From positions 764,183 to 828,182 of the forward strand of contig NZ_CP032416.1 in the NCBI RefSeq assembly GCF_003600355.1: a stretch of DNA of 64,000 nt, in the 5' to 3' direction. The stretch is from Clostridium fermenticellae. GTDB taxonomy: Bacteria; Bacillota; Clostridia; Clostridiales; Clostridiaceae. The position numbers were made by a program, and so were the translations under genes. Below, piece by piece: positions 63,278 to 64,000 of this stretch. Each line of letters opens with the position of its first letter. Position 1 is the stretch's first letter. Below the pieces are notes generated by a model, which was given only the letters and a program-made list of their open reading frames with translations, searched no databases and was not told where the DNA came from.

Positions 63278-64000
63278 TTATAATTGTATCTCCCAAACTG
63301 TGGATTGTTTCAACGGTTTAGTCGTCTTTCTTAAACAATTATGCCCTAATATTTTTACATTTTTATTTTTTTTTCTAATATAGTTTATCGCCTGTCCATA
63401 TGTGATGCCTTCCGGTACTTTTATAGGATTTGATTTTATAAAGCCTGCTCTATCTAGTGAAGCTGAAGTTATACCACAAATATGAATTATAGAATCTCCT
63501 AAATAATTTATAGCTTCTTTTAAAACATTATAAGTGTATTTTCCACCTAATTCTTTATAAGTTTTGGGCCCTAATATATCTAAAGTTCCTGCAGAATCTC
63601 CAAAGGATATTATATCTGCTCCTTTTTTTATACCTTCTTTTATAAATTCCACTGAACCTTTTTCTACTATTTCCATAAGTCTTTCTACTTCATCTTTGTT
63701 TTTTCTTACTGCCTTATAAAAAACTCTTGGGTCTATTAAAGAACTTATTATAGTAAAAGGCCCTTGTACATCCATTATTACAGTTTCTCCTTGTTTCTTT
63801 AATATTTCAACAGATTTTAAAACTTCTTTTATTCTTTTAGTTTCAAAATCTATTCCCTTTAGTCCTTTAAGATCTTCAATGGTTTTAAATGTATAATTGG
63901 ATACTCTGGGGCCAGCCTTTTCATCTCCTAAATTTATCTGCCCTCCTAGAGCCTCAGCTTCTACTGTCATGCAAAATGGTACCACAGAAAAAAGATCTTT
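63278..64000 (-). CDS. Uroporphyrinogen-decarboxylase-family methyltransferase, C-terminal part (5' end outside window)
   Basis: The frame is open to the right edge, with KDLFS before the GTG at 63985, so that GTG is not the start. About 240 residues are visible; comparison with the gene at 61458 suggests roughly 80-85 N-terminal residues are missing. VPFCMTVEAEALGGQINLGDEK, split, SFGDSAGTLDILGPKTY and IIHICGITS match the family. The C-terminus (ILGHNCLRKTT, ending VWEIQL) differs from its paralogue, but still supplies a Cys. It is 29 bp upstream of the corrinoid protein gene, so the three genes form an operon. Confidence 0.85.
   Translation of the reverse strand, partial: KDLFSVVPFCMTVEAEALGGQINLGDEKAGPRVSNYTFKTIEDLKGLKGIDFETKRIKEVLKSVEILKKQGETVIMDVQGPFTIISSLIDPRVFYKAVRKNKDEVERLMEIVEKGSVEFIKEGIKKGADIISFGDSAGTLDILGPKTYKELGGKYTYNVLKEAINYLGDSIIHICGITSASLDRAGFIKSNPIKVPEGITYGQAINYIRKKNKNVKILGHNCLRKTTKPLKQSTVWEIQL

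Overview
The window is low-GC DNA from an anaerobic Firmicute, most likely Clostridium sensu stricto. Reasons: strong GGAGG ribosome-binding sites with frequent TTG/GTG starts, an anaerobic PyrK/PyrD-1B pyrimidine pathway, a rubredoxin-first 'reverse' rubrerythrin beside a PerR-like regulator, two 2-hydroxyacyl-CoA-dehydratase-type systems, LonA plus a membrane-anchored LonB, and corrinoid methyltransferases. I cannot fix the species. No rRNA, tRNA, CRISPR array, phage or transposase gene was seen.

Layout. 0-2.3 kb: end of a DUF1537-type sugar-acid kinase and a GntP transporter. 2.8-6.6 kb: threonine ammonia-lyase, then a double-cubane-cluster reductase/DUF3343/activase operon. 6.6-11.5 kb: pyrBIFKDE behind a textbook PyrR attenuator. 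11.7-17.7 kb: an accessory island (small secreted Cys-containing protein, two FtsX/MacB-type permeases and an ATPase on the minus strand; an AgrA/AgrC-like LytTR regulator and GHKL kinase on the plus strand). 18.2-22.6 kb: carAB. 22.8-32.9 kb: a membrane protein, then tig, clpP, clpX, lonB, lon, engB and a CPBP protease. 33-34.6 kb: four unrecognised small proteins, including a Cys/Asp-rich membrane protein and two paralogous mini membrane proteins. 34.7-42.8 kb: WYL regulator, envelope protein, orphan solute-binding lipoprotein, PerR-like regulator, class III aminotransferase, amino-acid permease, reverse rubrerythrin. 42.9-46.6 kb: cobamide nucleotide-loop genes, DUF1858 protein, TetR regulator, GreA. 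46.8-53.2 kb: flavin reductase-like protein and cell-envelope or housekeeping genes (L,D-transpeptidase, M16 peptidase, RecX, transglutaminase-like protein, polysaccharide deacetylase, TPR protein). 53.3-60.8 kb: a split SsuABC/TauABC-type transporter surrounding a 1428-residue double-activase/dehydratase fusion. 60.9-64 kb: a small holin-like membrane protein and a corrinoid-protein/methyltransferase cluster that runs off the window.

How the parts connect. PyrBIFKDE and CarAB together make UMP and carbamoyl phosphate, and the pyr leader senses pyrimidines through RNA. The island between pyrE and carA is bracketed by the two most similar copies of a roughly 250-bp palindromic repeat present five times in the window, so it looks inserted. 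The TetR regulator at 45.3 kb and the giant fusion protein at 55.4 kb have nearly the same 22-bp operator directly downstream of similar promoters, which suggests one regulator controls both. The PerR-like regulator and reverse rubrerythrin fit clostridial peroxide and oxygen defence. The best candidates for undescribed biology are the repeat-flanked two-component/ABC/secreted-protein island, the repeat family itself, the small-protein cluster at 33-34.6 kb, and the TetR-giant reductase regulon.
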